Assembly: GCA_030145055.1 (NCBI GenBank)
Contig: JAQYWK010000003.1
Location: forward strand, 656,278 to 720,277
Source of the DNA: Desulfovibrio sp.
Lineage (GTDB): Bacteria; Desulfobacterota; Desulfovibrionia; Desulfovibrionales; Desulfovibrionaceae
Length of the DNA: 64,000 nucleotides
Reading direction: 5' to 3'
Of the stretch, positions 44,294 to 55,254 are shown piece by piece. The notes below the pieces were generated by a model that saw only the letters and a program-made list of their open reading frames with translations, was not told the origin of the DNA and did no database searches. Every line of letters begins with the position of its first letter. Position 1 is the first letter of the stretch. Position numbers and translations under genes: made by a program.

Positions 44294-45138
44294 GATATTC
44301 AATTTATGAGCTGGCGACTTATGCCTTCGACCCGCTCCACGCTTTCTGGGAACGCGAAAGAACACAGCGAGCGGTGGCAGGCGTACTGGTAGCCTGCTTT
44401 ATAGCAGCAATTATCGGGATAGAACTCGGAAGACGAGGATTGTTGCCTGAATTCATTGCTATAAAAACACCTGACAACCACTACCACGCCATCGGCATTG
44501 CTTTTACGCTGGTCCTAATACTCGAAGTTGTCAGTCTAATTTTTGTTCTGCCCTGCTCCTTTGCAAAATCAGTCGGCAAACAATTTGAAATTCTCTGTCT
44601 GATTCTGATGCGAAGCTCATTCAAAGAGCTGGTTAACTTTCCGGAGCCCATAACTTTCACAGGGGACTTAACCCCGATTTATCGAATTTTATCAGACGGA
44701 ACGGGAGCATTTGCAGTATTTGTCCTTCTTGGAATATATTACAAAATACAGCGCCCTGGCCCCTCTTTAAGGCCTGCGTTCAAGTTTCGCTATGTTGCAT
44801 CAAAAAAGCTAGTAGCCTTACTGATGCTGTTTATATTCACAGGCCTTGGAATATATAACATACTATCTCCGGTGCTTGACGTTAAGCACTTCGACTTCTT
44901 CAGCACCTTTTATACAATCCTTATTTTCAGTGACATCTTACTTGTTTTGATTTCCCAGAGATTTCTACCATCATTTCACGCCGTTTTCAGAAACTCTGGA
45001 TTCGCACTCGTCACTCTACTCATAAGGCTAGCGCTCGCGGCTCCGCCTTTTTACAATGCAATCCTAGGCGTTATTTCAGCGGGTTTTGCAGTGCTGCTAA
45101 CCCTTGCCTACAACTCATTCTATCGAACAAAAACATAG
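44290..45138 (+). CDS. Polytopic membrane protein, unknown
   Basis: 282 residues, start overlapping the phosphatase stop (ATGA), so the two are translationally coupled. About six membrane segments (for example VAGVLVACFIAAIIGIEL, IGIAFTLVLILEVVSLIFVL, LVALLMLFIFTGLGIYNIL). No family recognised; the coupling suggests a role with the SpoIIE-type phosphatase. Confidence 0.8.
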   Translation: MRYSIYELATYAFDPLHAFWERERTQRAVAGVLVACFIAAIIGIELGRRGLLPEFIAIKTPDNHYHAIGIAFTLVLILEVVSLIFVLPCSFAKSVGKQFEILCLILMRSSFKELVNFPEPITFTGDLTPIYRILSDGTGAFAVFVLLGIYYKIQRPGPSLRPAFKFRYVASKKLVALLMLFIFTGLGIYNILSPVLDVKHFDFFSTFYTILIFSDILLVLISQRFLPSFHAVFRNSGFALVTLLIRLALAAPPFYNAILGVISAGFAVLLTLAYNSFYRTKT

Positions 45139-45280
45139 TTTTTAATTTCCTCCACCTGCCTACAGAAGCAAAGATCCTTCACCAAACCACAATATTAACA
45201 TTCAATTCTTCTTAATAACTGGTCAAAACTCCTGACTTATACTACTTGAAAGAGTAGTCATATAACCAAAGGAGATTACA

Positions 45281-46480
45281 ATGAGACAGTCTGAATACAT
45301 TGAGCTTGAAGATAAGTTCGGGGCCAACAATTATAAGCCTTTAGATGTCATTATAGAAAAAGGTGAAGGTGTATGGGTTTGGGATGTTGACGGCAAAAAA
45401 TACATGGACTGTCTCTCCGCCTACTCTGCTGTAAACCAAGGGCACTGCCATCCGAAAATCAAACAAGCCATGCTTGAACAGGCAGAAAAACTAACACTCA
45501 CTTCCCGCGCCTTCAGAAATGACCAACTAGGCCCATTCTACGAAGAGCTATGTACCCTAACAGGCTCACATAAAGTTCTTCCCATGAATAGCGGAGCTGA
45601 AGCAGTTGAAACCGCCATCAAAGCCGTAAGAAAATGGGGCTATCTAGTCAAAGGAGTTCCGGAAGACCGCGCAGAAATCATTGTCTGTGCTGATAATTTT
45701 CACGGCAGAACCATCACCATCGTAGGCTTTTCGACGGACCCTACCGCCCGCAAGGGATTCGGCCCATTTACTCCCGGATTTAAGGTTATCCCCTTTGGCG
45801 ACTATAAAGCACTTGAAAACGCAATTACACCCGACACAGTTGGTTTTCTGGTCGAACCTATACAGGGAGAAGCCGGAGTTATTATCCCACCTGAAGGCTA
45901 TTTCAAAAAAGTTCGCGGAATATGCACAGCCAATAATGTCACATTGATTCTTGATGAAATTCAAACAGGACTGGGCCGGACAGGAAAATTACTAGCCGAA
46001 GAACACGAAGGGATTGAGGCAGATTTAACATTGATAGGCAAAGCCCTTTCAGGAGGATTCTATCCAGTATCAGCAGTACTATCCAACTCTGAAGTGCTGG
46101 GCGTGCTTAAACCGGGAGAACACGGTTCTACTTTTGGCGGAAATCCACTTGCATGCGCTGTAGCGAGAGCCGCTCTTAAAGTATTAACCGAAGAAAAACT
46201 CATAGACAATTCAATGAATGTTGGGGCTAAATTCCTATCAGGATTAAAGGAAATAAAGAACGCAAAAATAAAAGAAGTCCGAGGCCGTGGACTACTTCTA
46301 GCTGTTGAATTTAAATCAAATGCAGGCGGCGCGAGAAGTTACTGTGAAAAACTCAAAGAACAAGGGCTGCTTTGCAAAGAAACACACGGCAATATAATAA
46401 GATTTGCCCCTCCGCTTGTAATAACTTCTGAACAAGTAGATTGGGCACTGGACCGGATAAAACCAATACTATCCAGATAA
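45281..46480 (+). CDS. rocD: Ornithine aminotransferase RocD
   Basis: 399 residues, class III PLP aminotransferase. Blocks include [62 protein letters not shown] and the PLP lysine region [15 protein letters not shown], then [15 protein letters not shown]. It converts ornithine and 2-oxoglutarate to glutamate semialdehyde and glutamate. The Tyr-rich N-terminus ([20 protein letters not shown]) is the rocD type rather than argD. GGAGATTAC precedes the ATG; it stands alone. A -10-like TATACT lies at about 45239. Confidence 0.93.
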   Translation: MRQSEYIELEDKFGANNYKPLDVIIEKGEGVWVWDVDGKKYMDCLSAYSAVNQGHCHPKIKQAMLEQAEKLTLTSRAFRNDQLGPFYEELCTLTGSHKVLPMNSGAEAVETAIKAVRKWGYLVKGVPEDRAEIIVCADNFHGRTITIVGFSTDPTARKGFGPFTPGFKVIPFGDYKALENAITPDTVGFLVEPIQGEAGVIIPPEGYFKKVRGICTANNVTLILDEIQTGLGRTGKLLAEEHEGIEADLTLIGKALSGGFYPVSAVLSNSEVLGVLKPGEHGSTFGGNPLACAVARAALKVLTEEKLIDNSMNVGAKFLSGLKEIKNAKIKEVRGRGLLLAVEFKSNAGGARSYCEKLKEQGLLCKETHGNIIRFAPPLVITSEQVDWALDRIKPILSR

Positions 46481-46617
46481 CAATTATACATCGATTTAAG
46501 ATATAACACAAATAACACCATGTTTTCATACATTAATATGAGACTTCTGCTGCTGTAGTATTGAATTATTTCCATATTTATGCTTTGTTTTTAAAAAAAC
46601 TTTAACAATAGTACATT

Positions 46618-49600
46618 ATGAATAAATCAATACATATAGAGAACCTTTCCTATTCCTTTATCGCAATCTTGTCCCTCATATTCCTACTTGGGGGACCACC
46701 TACAGCTGTAGCCTTTCAGCAAGATCTAAGATTCGAAAGAATCTCTTTGAATGAAGGGCTTTCTCAATCGTCTATATTATGTATGCTTCAAGATTCTAAA
46801 GGTTTTTTATGGTTCGGAACATATGACGGGTTAAACCGCTATGATGGCCGACAAATGAAAATATACTCCAAAGCTAAATTGCCGGGTTCTATATCCGATA
46901 GCAATATTCGCGCTCTCTACGAAGACAGCTCCGGAATTCTATGGGTCGGAACAAAAGGTGGGGGGCTGAATAGCTATGACCGCAAAACTGACTCATTTTC
47001 AAGTTTCACACCTGACAACGAAAACCCAAACTCAATTTCAAGCAAAACTGTAACTTGCATTTATGAAGACTCAAAAGGGCAATTATGGGTAGGAACAGAC
47101 AAAGGGCTTAACCTATTCGACAGAGCCTCCCTTACTTTTAAAAAGTTTGAAAACTCAAACTCACCCACAAGTATCAGTCATAACGAAATTAGATCCATTT
47201 ATGAGGACATGCAAGGCCGTTTGTGGGTGGGTACAGCGAAGGGATTGAACTTACTCCTAGACAAAGGGAACGAATTTAAACATTTTTTTAATGATCCGAA
47301 AGATGAAAAATCCCTCAGCGGAGATACTGTTCTATGCTTCTATCAAGATAACAAAGAGCACCTGTGGATAGGAACTAAAGAAGGAATATCTATCCTTAAC
47401 ACTGCCGACTTTTCACTATCAACACTATTTAAGTCTCTAGAAGTAAATGATATTTTCAAAGACAACTCTGATAATCTATGGCTAGCAACCTTAGAGGGAT
47501 TAGCCAAAAGAGAGCCGAAAACAGCACTGCTTGCACCAGAAAAAATGGATTTCACATTTTTCAAGTATAACCCATTAGACCCTCAAAGTCTCAGTGACAA
47601 CAAAGTCACCCATATTTTAGAAGATTTATCAGAGGTTTTGTGGGTAGGGACGTACGCTGGCGGGCTGAGTAAGCTTACACCCAAAATGCAAGAATTCGGC
47701 ATAATCAGACATCAGCCGTGGAAAGACAATACGCTTCCAGGAAAAGAAGTAAGTGCGGTGCTTGAGGACCGTGAAGGCCTACTCTGGATAGGAACATACA
47801 AAAACGGCCTAAGCCAATACAATCCTGAAACCGGAAAACTCACGAGTTTTAATTCAAAATCGCCTGAGCCTTGGAATCTTTCAGGAAACAGAATTAACTG
47901 TTTTTTTCAGGATTCTAGAGGTTTAATATGGGTAGGAACACGTAAAAAAGGCGTTTTTGTAATCGACAAAAATAAAGGAATAGTTGCGCGCTACAAACGA
48001 GACAAGAAAAGCAATAACACCCTAAGCCAAAACAATATCTGGTGGATAACAGAAGGCAGTCAAGGCTATATATGGATCGGCACCAGCAAAAAAGGTCTAA
48101 ACAGACTTGACCGCAAAAATGGTGATTTTAAAATTTACATACATTCCGATTCAGACTCACAAAGCATAGCTCACAATCGCGTCCGCAATATATTTGAGGA
48201 CAGCAAAAATAATTTCTGGATCTGCACTAACGCAGGCATAGACCTGATGAACCGGGCAGACGGCACTTTCATTCATCACAAGAGCGATCCAGACAATCCA
48301 AAAACTATCTCCAATAACAGGGTAACGCCAGTTGCCGAAGCCGCTGACGGATCCCTTTGGATAGGGACCGACGAAGGACTTAACAGGTTCGACCCGACAA
48401 CCAGAGACTTCACAAGATACACAAAGAAAAACGGCCTCGCGAATGACGGAATACAAGGGCTGTGTTTGGACAAAGACGGAGACATATGGGTTTCTACATT
48501 TAAAGGGATATCACAGCTGGACCCTAAAACCGGTGACATCCTAAATTTCGGTCAATCCGATGGACTGCAGGGCATAGAATTCTGGATTAACTCCTATAAT
48601 AAAGGGCAAAGCGGACGGTTATATTTTGGCGGACTTGACGGGCTTAACATGTTTAATCCGAACAACATCAAAATTAACCAGACTCCTCCTCCTGTGGTTA
48701 TCACCAATTTAGACATCATGAACTCGCCTGCCAAACTTGCAACCAACATAACCGAGACAAAGGAAATAAATCTTTCATGGAAAGACGCCATGTTCACCTT
48801 CAGCTTTGCTGCACTGGACTACCAGAACCCGCACTTGAACAAATACCAATATAAGCTCGAAGGTTTTAATGACAACTGGCTGGATGCAAGTAAAGGGACC
48901 GCGACCTTCACAAACTTTGACCACGGAAGTTATATTTTCAGAGTTAAGGCATCTAACAGTGACGGAATTTGGAATGAAACAGGTACATCAATCAAAATAA
49001 ATATTACTCCACCATTCTGGAAAACATGGTGGTTTAAGTTTGCACTATTGCTCTTAGCCCTCCTGACCATTTTTGTGGTAATCCACTTCCGCGTAAAATC
49101 CATAGAAAAACAAAGAGAGAAACTGGCCCTTCTAGTGGATGAAAAAACTGTTGATCTGAATACTGAGATCGAAAAACATATGAAAACTGAGGTGGAACTT
49201 GAAAAGGCAATAATAAAAGCTGAAAAAGCAAACAAATCAAAGAGTGCATTCCTTGCGAGTATGAGCCACGAAATCCGAACTCCGCTAAACTCTATTATCG
49301 GCATCGCGGATCTGCTGAAAGAAACAAAGCTTGATAGAGAACAAACAGAATATGTCGATATATTTGAATCTTCGGGAGAAATTCTACTCTCAATAATTAA
49401 CGACATACTTGATTTTTCAAAACTAGAAGCCGAACATGTCAAACTGGAATCAATACCGATTGATTTATTGCAGGAAGTTGAAGCGATCCTTTATTTACAG
49501 GCTGTAACTGCTTCATCACGTGATATTGAACTGGTGTGCAATTTCAAGCCAGATGTGCCTGAATTTGTTATTGGTGATCCGACAAGACTGCGCCAAATTC

Positions 49601-50772
49601 TGCTCAATATCCTTTCAAACGCAGTTAAGTTTACCCAACGCGGCGAAGTAAGCATCACAGTCTCGCGCGCACTAAGTAGCGTTAACATGGATAATATTGG
49701 CAATATCACATTCACCATTGAAGATACTGGAATAGGCATTACTCCTAAGCAGTTAGAAGAAATATTTGCTCCTTTTTCACAGGCAGACTCTTCTACTACC
49801 AGAAATTTCGGAGGCTCCGGACTTGGTCTTTCCATCAGTAAAAAATTAACAGAACTCATGGGCGGAACACTTACTGCAACGAGTATTCCTGGTGAAGGAA
49901 GCTCTTTTGAAGTGACTATTCCGCTAGCAAGAGATTTGGAATCTCAGTCGTTTCTTGCTCCTAACTTATCGGGCGTGAATTTTATTATAGCTGTAGAGAA
50001 CCACAAAACACTGGCTTCTACTTGCGACATTTTAAACAACTATAAAGCAACCACTACCCCCTGTACCAATGCAAATTCTCTGATGGCATTTTTAGAGTCC
50101 TCGCAAGGACACGACCAGCAAATGCTTATTCTCGATTTGGACTTTGAAAACGGGAATGGCGCTCAAATTCTTGAATCGCTCGAAAACTCAGAACTTTCAG
50201 TCCCTCCTGTAATGCTTCTGCAACGGGGAGCAAGTTTTGATAGAACTCTTCTGAGTCACGATCTAGTCGTATCCGGAATAACAAAACCAATTATGAGGCG
50301 ACAGCTTCTTCGTTCCATATTAGAAGTATTAAACCTGAAGTCAGATGACGCCGAGACTTCTAGCGGTAAAGCGAAGATAATCCTCCCGCCAATAAAAATT
50401 CTACTTGCGGAAGACAATATTCCAAACCGGGAGCTAATTCGTCATTTCTTAAAGAAATCACATTCAACGTTAGTAATGGCGTCCAATGGTGAAGAGGCTT
50501 TAAAGCTTGCGCTCAATGACAAATTTGATGTCATTTTGATGGACATGGAAATGCCTGTGATGGATGGCTATCAGTTCTTGAATCAATTCCGCATGGTCGA
50601 GAAAAATACACATGGAGTGCGGACTCCAGTTATGGCATTAACAGCCCACGCTTCAGCTGAGTACAGGAAAAAATGTTTAGATGCCGGAGCGGATGAATTC
50701 CTATCTAAGCCAATCAAACAAAACAAGCTTATTCAGGCAATCCTCGACCTGTATAACAAAATGAAAAAGTAA
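46618..50772 (+). CDS. Hybrid histidine kinase with beta-propeller sensor (Reg_prop/Y_Y_Y)
   Basis: 1384 residues. A signal/TM segment at the N-terminus is followed by two sets of Reg_prop beta-propeller repeats (pattern LWVGTxxGLNxxD; about 30-700), a Y_Y_Y domain (about 705-795), a membrane segment (about 803-823; WWFKFALLLLALLTIFVVIHF), coiled coil, HisKA with His884 in MSHEIRTPLNSIIG, HATPase_c (DTGIGITPKQLEEIF, GGSGLGLSISKKL), a degenerate receiver-like domain and a second receiver with the phospho-Asp in DVILMDMEMPVMDG. This layout senses periplasmic ligands, often sugars in other bacteria. The next gene overlaps its stop by one base. Confidence 0.93.
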   Translation: MNKSIHIENLSYSFIAILSLIFLLGGPPTAVAFQQDLRFERISLNEGLSQSSILCMLQDSKGFLWFGTYDGLNRYDGRQMKIYSKAKLPGSISDSNIRALYEDSSGILWVGTKGGGLNSYDRKTDSFSSFTPDNENPNSISSKTVTCIYEDSKGQLWVGTDKGLNLFDRASLTFKKFENSNSPTSISHNEIRSIYEDMQGRLWVGTAKGLNLLLDKGNEFKHFFNDPKDEKSLSGDTVLCFYQDNKEHLWIGTKEGISILNTADFSLSTLFKSLEVNDIFKDNSDNLWLATLEGLAKREPKTALLAPEKMDFTFFKYNPLDPQSLSDNKVTHILEDLSEVLWVGTYAGGLSKLTPKMQEFGIIRHQPWKDNTLPGKEVSAVLEDREGLLWIGTYKNGLSQYNPETGKLTSFNSKSPEPWNLSGNRINCFFQDSRGLIWVGTRKKGVFVIDKNKGIVARYKRDKKSNNTLSQNNIWWITEGSQGYIWIGTSKKGLNRLDRKNGDFKIYIHSDSDSQSIAHNRVRNIFEDSKNNFWICTNAGIDLMNRADGTFIHHKSDPDNPKTISNNRVTPVAEAADGSLWIGTDEGLNRFDPTTRDFTRYTKKNGLANDGIQGLCLDKDGDIWVSTFKGISQLDPKTGDILNFGQSDGLQGIEFWINSYNKGQSGRLYFGGLDGLNMFNPNNIKINQTPPPVVITNLDIMNSPAKLATNITETKEINLSWKDAMFTFSFAALDYQNPHLNKYQYKLEGFNDNWLDASKGTATFTNFDHGSYIFRVKASNSDGIWNETGTSIKINITPPFWKTWWFKFALLLLALLTIFVVIHFRVKSIEKQREKLALLVDEKTVDLNTEIEKHMKTEVELEKAIIKAEKANKSKSAFLASMSHEIRTPLNSIIGIADLLKETKLDREQTEYVDIFESSGEILLSIINDILDFSKLEAEHVKLESIPIDLLQEVEAILYLQAVTASSRDIELVCNFKPDVPEFVIGDPTRLRQILLNILSNAVKFTQRGEVSITVSRALSSVNMDNIGNITFTIEDTGIGITPKQLEEIFAPFSQADSSTTRNFGGSGLGLSISKKLTELMGGTLTATSIPGEGSSFEVTIPLARDLESQSFLAPNLSGVNFIIAVENHKTLASTCDILNNYKATTTPCTNANSLMAFLESSQGHDQQMLILDLDFENGNGAQILESLENSELSVPPVMLLQRGASFDRTLLSHDLVVSGITKPIMRRQLLRSILEVLNLKSDDAETSSGKAKIILPPIKILLAEDNIPNRELIRHFLKKSHSTLVMASNGEEALKLALNDKFDVILMDMEMPVMDGYQFLNQFRMVEKNTHGVRTPVMALTAHASAEYRKKCLDAGADEFLSKPIKQNKLIQAILDLYNKMKK

Positions 50773-51281
50773 TGCAAAAAATGGCGCCACAATTAACTAA
50801 ATGGGTGCGGGCATTTCATATGCTAAGCGCATGCCTATGGGGAGGCGGAGCACTTTCTATGGTGCTTCTTCATTGTGTGTTCACACCTCATTCCGGTAGT
50901 GAACTGTACGCACGAGACATCTGCCTTAAAATAATTGATGAGTACGTAGTTACGTCTGGCGCTTTTGGCTGTCTTATTACAGGGTTTATCTTTGCGTGGA
51001 AAACTTCATGGGGCTTTTTTAAGTTCAAATGGGTAATCACAAAATGGATTATAAACGTTGGCTTCATCATTTTTGGCTTTCTGTTTTACATGCCATGGCT
51101 TGAGCGCATGAGCGCTATTTCCGGCAGTGCGAAACTAATGGCGCTGCAAACTCCTGAATACTTGCGAAACCAGCTCTTAAATGAAATTTCAGCATTTATG
51201 GTTTTTGGCTGTCTACTGTTACTGGTCTGGATTTCCATTTTCAAGCCATGGGGAAAAATCTATTCTTCCGTAAAAACTTGA
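50772..51281 (+). CDS. Small integral membrane protein (DUF2269-like)
   Basis: 169 residues with about four membrane segments (FHMLSACLWGGGALSMVLLH, FGCLITGFIFAWKTSWGFF, WIINVGFIIFGFLFYMPW, ISAFMVFGCLLLLVWISIF). The N-terminal WxxxFHMLSACLWGGG with a His resembles DUF2269 proteins. It shares its first base with the stop of the hybrid kinase, so it is co-translated and may affect that sensor. Confidence 0.75.
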   Translation: MQKMAPQLTKWVRAFHMLSACLWGGGALSMVLLHCVFTPHSGSELYARDICLKIIDEYVVTSGAFGCLITGFIFAWKTSWGFFKFKWVITKWIINVGFIIFGFLFYMPWLERMSAISGSAKLMALQTPEYLRNQLLNEISAFMVFGCLLLLVWISIFKPWGKIYSSVKT

Positions 51282-51394
51282 CATTAATGCCTTGTAAATG
51301 CTTGATTCCTTTTCCGGTAACGGAAACTTCCTAACTTCCGTAAAAGCTAAACATAAGCCCATGTGCAAATAATATTTTCCTGGAGGATTCTAGA

Positions 51395-51814
51395 ATGGAT
51401 AAAGGGTACGCAGCAACTATAGCCTCAGACATCATGCAGATGCTGGAGACCACTAAGGCCAGCGGAATAGAAATGAACAGCGGCTTCCAGAATGACGCTT
51501 TTAAAAGTGAAACATTCATGTTCGGATACATTTTCTACCCGAGAGAAATTCTCATGAACGTTCCAAACCTTCCGCAGTCTGTAAGAAAGAAAATAAAGAA
51601 ATCAAATATACTTGGAACTGTTGATGTTGAAGGCAAAAAAGTAGGCATCCATCTGGTGTGCTCACTACCTGTTCCTTTCGATGAAATCTCTTCAGCTGAA
51701 CAGATAATCGAAGGGATCAACGAAAAAGAACTAATGGATTTTAAGGAGCAGATTGCTAAAATTTTGCACAAAGATCTTGCAGGCAACATCGAAGAAAAAA
51801 AGAAGAAGAACTAA
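51395..51814 (+). CDS. Hypothetical protein (139 aa)
   Basis: Soluble protein with a Lys-rich tail (EEKKKKN). TGGAGGATTCTAGA precedes the ATG. Contains FGYIFYPREILMNVPNLPQSVRKKI. No recognised domain. Lies in a gap between the membrane gene and a convergent hybrid kinase. Confidence 0.7.
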   Translation: MDKGYAATIASDIMQMLETTKASGIEMNSGFQNDAFKSETFMFGYIFYPREILMNVPNLPQSVRKKIKKSNILGTVDVEGKKVGIHLVCSLPVPFDEISSAEQIIEGINEKELMDFKEQIAKILHKDLAGNIEEKKKKN

Positions 51815-51833
51815 GACAATCACTGATAGACAA

Positions 51834-53990
51834 CTATTTATGACTCGGTAAAAATTTACCTATGATCCGAACTAGCTCATCAATATTGACGGGTTTAGAT
51901 GCATAGTCATCCATGCCGCAGTCAATGAATTTCTCCCGATCACCTTCCATAGCATAAGCAGTCAAAGCAATAATAGGGATGTCGTTACCGGCATCCCTTA
52001 TTTTTTTTGTAGCTTCTAATCCATCCATTTCAGGCATTTGAACATCCATCAAGATAACATCAAAAGGCCCGCTGTTCTCGAGCATTTCAATCACTTCTAC
52101 TCCATTCTCAGCAGTCTCAAGGGCAAACCCTCTCTCAATCAAAAAATGGGAAATATAAACCTGATTAGTCGCATTATCTTCGGCTAGCAGTACTCTCGCC
52201 ACAACCGCTCCATCGACGGCTTCGCCATTTAATATCTCAACAGTCTCCTGAACGCATGGCCCAGAGCTTGGTTTCAGTTTAACCGTAAAAGTAAACTCAC
52301 TTCCCCAACCTACTTTACTGGAAAAAGAAATTTCGCCCCCCATCATCTCAACGAGCTGGCGCGAGATAGCAAGGCCAAGGCCGCTTCCAGGATGACGCTT
52401 AGAATACCCAGCATTTAGTTGAACAAAGCTCTCGAAAAGTTTCTCGGCTTTATCTTCGGATATTCCAATCCCTGTGTCTTTGACAGTGAAGCTGAGGATC
52501 TTGCCTTCTGCCCAGTCTCCCACATTTTCAACAGAAACCTCAACATACCCTTTCTCTGTGAACTTAACGGAATTACCCGCCAGATTCATTATAATCTGTC
52601 CTAAGCGCATACTATCACCAAAAAAACAGTGATCTAAGGACTTACTGATATTGCTCCGAAGCTTAATCCCTTTCTCTTCCGCTTGAATTCTTAAAACGGA
52701 AAGCTGCTTCTCAAGCATGTCGCGTAAATTGAAATCCTCTGGCCGAAGTTCCATTTTCCGTGCTTCAATTTTTGAAATATCTAAAATATCATTAATAATA
52801 CTAAGTAGTGATTGGGCTGCTTTTTTAACTGTAACCAAATACCCCTTCTGTTCAATGTCAAGTTCGGTACTGAGTGTCATTTCACTCATACCGATTATAG
52901 CACTGATAGGCGTCCGTATTTCGTGGCTCATGTTAGCCAAAAATTCACTTTTTGCTCTATTCGCTTCTTCTGCAGAATCGCGGGCTTCACATAATTCAAC
53001 TTCTGCCCGTTTGCGTTCGGTTACATCCTGCCCAACAGCAAGCACACCAAGAGCTTCCCCTTTGGCATCAAGTAATCTGGACAAAGACCATTGCATGGTG
53101 CGCTCTTCACCAGAACCGACCCGAATGTCATTCTCAAGAAATCGTAAAGGAGTGCCGGAAAGAACAACCTCTAATTGGTTGGAGAACTCGCCCCATAATC
53201 TTTCCGGAAGGAAGAGATCAAAGAAGTCATGCCCGAGAACGTCATGTCTTGTATGACCAAAAACATCTTCAGACATGCGGTTAAATTCTAAAATTTTTCT
53301 ATCAGGGGAAAGGAGAATAATGACACTTTCTGCAGTTTTAACAAGCGATCTAAACCTATAAGCACTTTCTTTAAGGGCTTCCTCGACTCGCTTTCGAGTA
53401 GTGATATCTTCAACGGTTGAAACAACTTTCTGAATGTCACCGTCCGCACCAAAAAGAGGAGAAGCATTTATTGAAAGTAATACACGCCGACCGTCAGTCC
53501 AGTGAATAGCGTTACGAATATCCAGTACCGCATTCCTAATCTTCATCACCCTATTAAATGCAAGCCTTTCGGCCGGGAAGGGGCTACCGTCATGAGCAGT
53601 AATCTTCCAAATAGGATCACTGTGCATCCGGCCGATCATTTCATCACTTGAAACGCCGTGAACACGTGCAGCCTGATCATTTGCAAAAATTATTTTACCC
53701 TGCTGATCCATCACAAGAATGCCCATGGGACTAGTTTCCATGATGCTGCCCATGAGATCTCTCTCACGCTGCAATTCGCGCTCAACATTCTTTCTTTTCT
53801 TAATATTCCGATCGAGAAATATAATAAAAATCAAAAGCACTGTAATAGTAACTCCAGCTCCAAGAACGAGTATTCTATCCAAGTTGCCAGAACCTAACTC
53901 AGTAAGTGCGTCAGAAAGATACACGTCCGCCAAAGCAGAAGTACATCCTAAAAACACATAAAACAATGTAAATAAAAGTAATCGCAGCAT
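51834..53990 (-). CDS. Hybrid histidine kinase, PAS-PAS-HisKA-HATPase-REC
   Basis: 718 residues. A signal-like segment and a membrane helix (ILVLGAGVTITVLLIFIIFL, about 39-58) are followed by two PAS domains (about 85-200 and 210-330; each ending in a VEDITTRKR/GQDVTERKR linker), HisKA with its His in NMSHEIRTPISAI, HATPase_c (DTGIGISEDKAEKLF, GSGLGLAISRQLV) and a receiver with phospho-Asp in DVILMDVQMPEMDG. The short periplasmic part suggests it senses through PAS domains. Partner unknown. Confidence 0.92.
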   Translation of the reverse strand: MLRLLLFTLFYVFLGCTSALADVYLSDALTELGSGNLDRILVLGAGVTITVLLIFIIFLDRNIKKRKNVERELQRERDLMGSIMETSPMGILVMDQQGKIIFANDQAARVHGVSSDEMIGRMHSDPIWKITAHDGSPFPAERLAFNRVMKIRNAVLDIRNAIHWTDGRRVLLSINASPLFGADGDIQKVVSTVEDITTRKRVEEALKESAYRFRSLVKTAESVIILLSPDRKILEFNRMSEDVFGHTRHDVLGHDFFDLFLPERLWGEFSNQLEVVLSGTPLRFLENDIRVGSGEERTMQWSLSRLLDAKGEALGVLAVGQDVTERKRAEVELCEARDSAEEANRAKSEFLANMSHEIRTPISAIIGMSEMTLSTELDIEQKGYLVTVKKAAQSLLSIINDILDISKIEARKMELRPEDFNLRDMLEKQLSVLRIQAEEKGIKLRSNISKSLDHCFFGDSMRLGQIIMNLAGNSVKFTEKGYVEVSVENVGDWAEGKILSFTVKDTGIGISEDKAEKLFESFVQLNAGYSKRHPGSGLGLAISRQLVEMMGGEISFSSKVGWGSEFTFTVKLKPSSGPCVQETVEILNGEAVDGAVVARVLLAEDNATNQVYISHFLIERGFALETAENGVEVIEMLENSGPFDVILMDVQMPEMDGLEATKKIRDAGNDIPIIALTAYAMEGDREKFIDCGMDDYASKPVNIDELVRIIGKFLPSHK

Positions 53991-54111
53991 AATTTGAATC
54001 GGCTGTTAAATCAAAATATTATAACGCAATTTATCGTCGAATTTATTTCAGTCCGTTCCATGTTTCTTATAGGTAATAACTAATCAGAGCAAGAGTACAA
54101 TACAAATTAAC

Positions 54112-55149
54112 TTAGAGTTTGCCCTTTAATTTCAGTCCCTTTATAAGTCCAAAACAACCAGCAAGCATCATGTCTCCTCCGGGAGAAGGAAATTCCACAG
54201 GATACCCCTCAAGAATAGCCCTTCGCGGCCCCATAACATATGCAGGTGAAAAATCACCGGCTCTTTCCGGCAGATCAAGAGTAGCGCATCCGTGACCATA
54301 ATCGTCAAAAACATCTTCGAAGCAAAGCTTTCCACCACAGAACATGCGGGTATCTGACCAGAGTTTCTCTGGAGTCATATTTCCTGTGTGATGTTCATAT
54401 ACTCCGTGAACAGCCCCTTCGAACAGCAAAAATGAAATAGTATGACTATTTCCTATATTGATCAAACATATACCTTCTTTGAAACTACGCTCCATTATAT
54501 CATCAACAAATAGTGCTCCCAGAACAGCAGCCGCACCTGTATCGCAAACAGGACCGCCACCAATGCTCTCTTGTAACTCTGAAAGTCTGGTAAACTCCGC
54601 AGGAACGGATTCAAAAAGTAATTCTTCAGGTTGCCCTTTGTTCTCGGATAAAAGCCGGGTCCACAAATCAAAACGTCCCATTCTATTACTTTTACCAGGA
54701 TGGAATCCGTGGTCCTGTACAGAGGCTACAACCAGATCCGGTTTCTCAAGACCCGCTGCAGACAGAAAACAATCCCACCAACCAGAATTATAATCCTCAA
54801 GGTGAACGGGGACGCAATCAGACGGCAATGATTCACTTAGCATAACACCTTTTTTTTCCAAGCGGGTTAAGTCATCTCCCAAAGCCAAAGCTGCTCGCGG
54901 GTGAGCATACAGTTTAAAGCCCGCTTCAATATGAGCATAAGCCGCGCGCCCAAAACCGCCTCCCATGTTCTTTCCCGTCAAATAAATATTACGACCTTTT
55001 CGGGTTAGCCCCTGAATCTCTGATCCAATGACGCGAGCAGGAGAAGGGAGTACAAACTTGAAACAGTTCTCAATTTCGACTCCTTCAATATAATAAAGGA
55101 CATCCTGAGTTCCGCTGCCGATATCAAGACTAAGTATTCTGCGATTCAT
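54112..55149 (-). CDS. DUF1786 actin-like ATPase-fold protein
   Basis: 345 residues from the ATG at 55149 (GGGAG 5 bases upstream); a longer reading from 55179 is less likely. The N-terminus RILSLDIGSGTQDVLYY is an actin/Hsp70-type phosphate-1 loop, with GICLINIGNSHTISFLL as a second nucleotide loop. DUF1786 proteins are of unknown function, sometimes next to glycyl-radical-enzyme activators. No such neighbour here. Confidence 0.85.
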   Translation of the reverse strand: MNRRILSLDIGSGTQDVLYYIEGVEIENCFKFVLPSPARVIGSEIQGLTRKGRNIYLTGKNMGGGFGRAAYAHIEAGFKLYAHPRAALALGDDLTRLEKKGVMLSESLPSDCVPVHLEDYNSGWWDCFLSAAGLEKPDLVVASVQDHGFHPGKSNRMGRFDLWTRLLSENKGQPEELLFESVPAEFTRLSELQESIGGGPVCDTGAAAVLGALFVDDIMERSFKEGICLINIGNSHTISFLLFEGAVHGVYEHHTGNMTPEKLWSDTRMFCGGKLCFEDVFDDYGHGCATLDLPERAGDFSPAYVMGPRRAILEGYPVEFPSPGGDMMLAGCFGLIKGLKLKGKL

Positions 55150-55254
55150 GAAAACTCCCATATTCGTATATAAATACATAACAAAGATTCATCTTTTCTT
55201 GCGGAGCAAGCTTATTCACTTGACTAAAACAACAATTATACTGCACCCAAAAGT

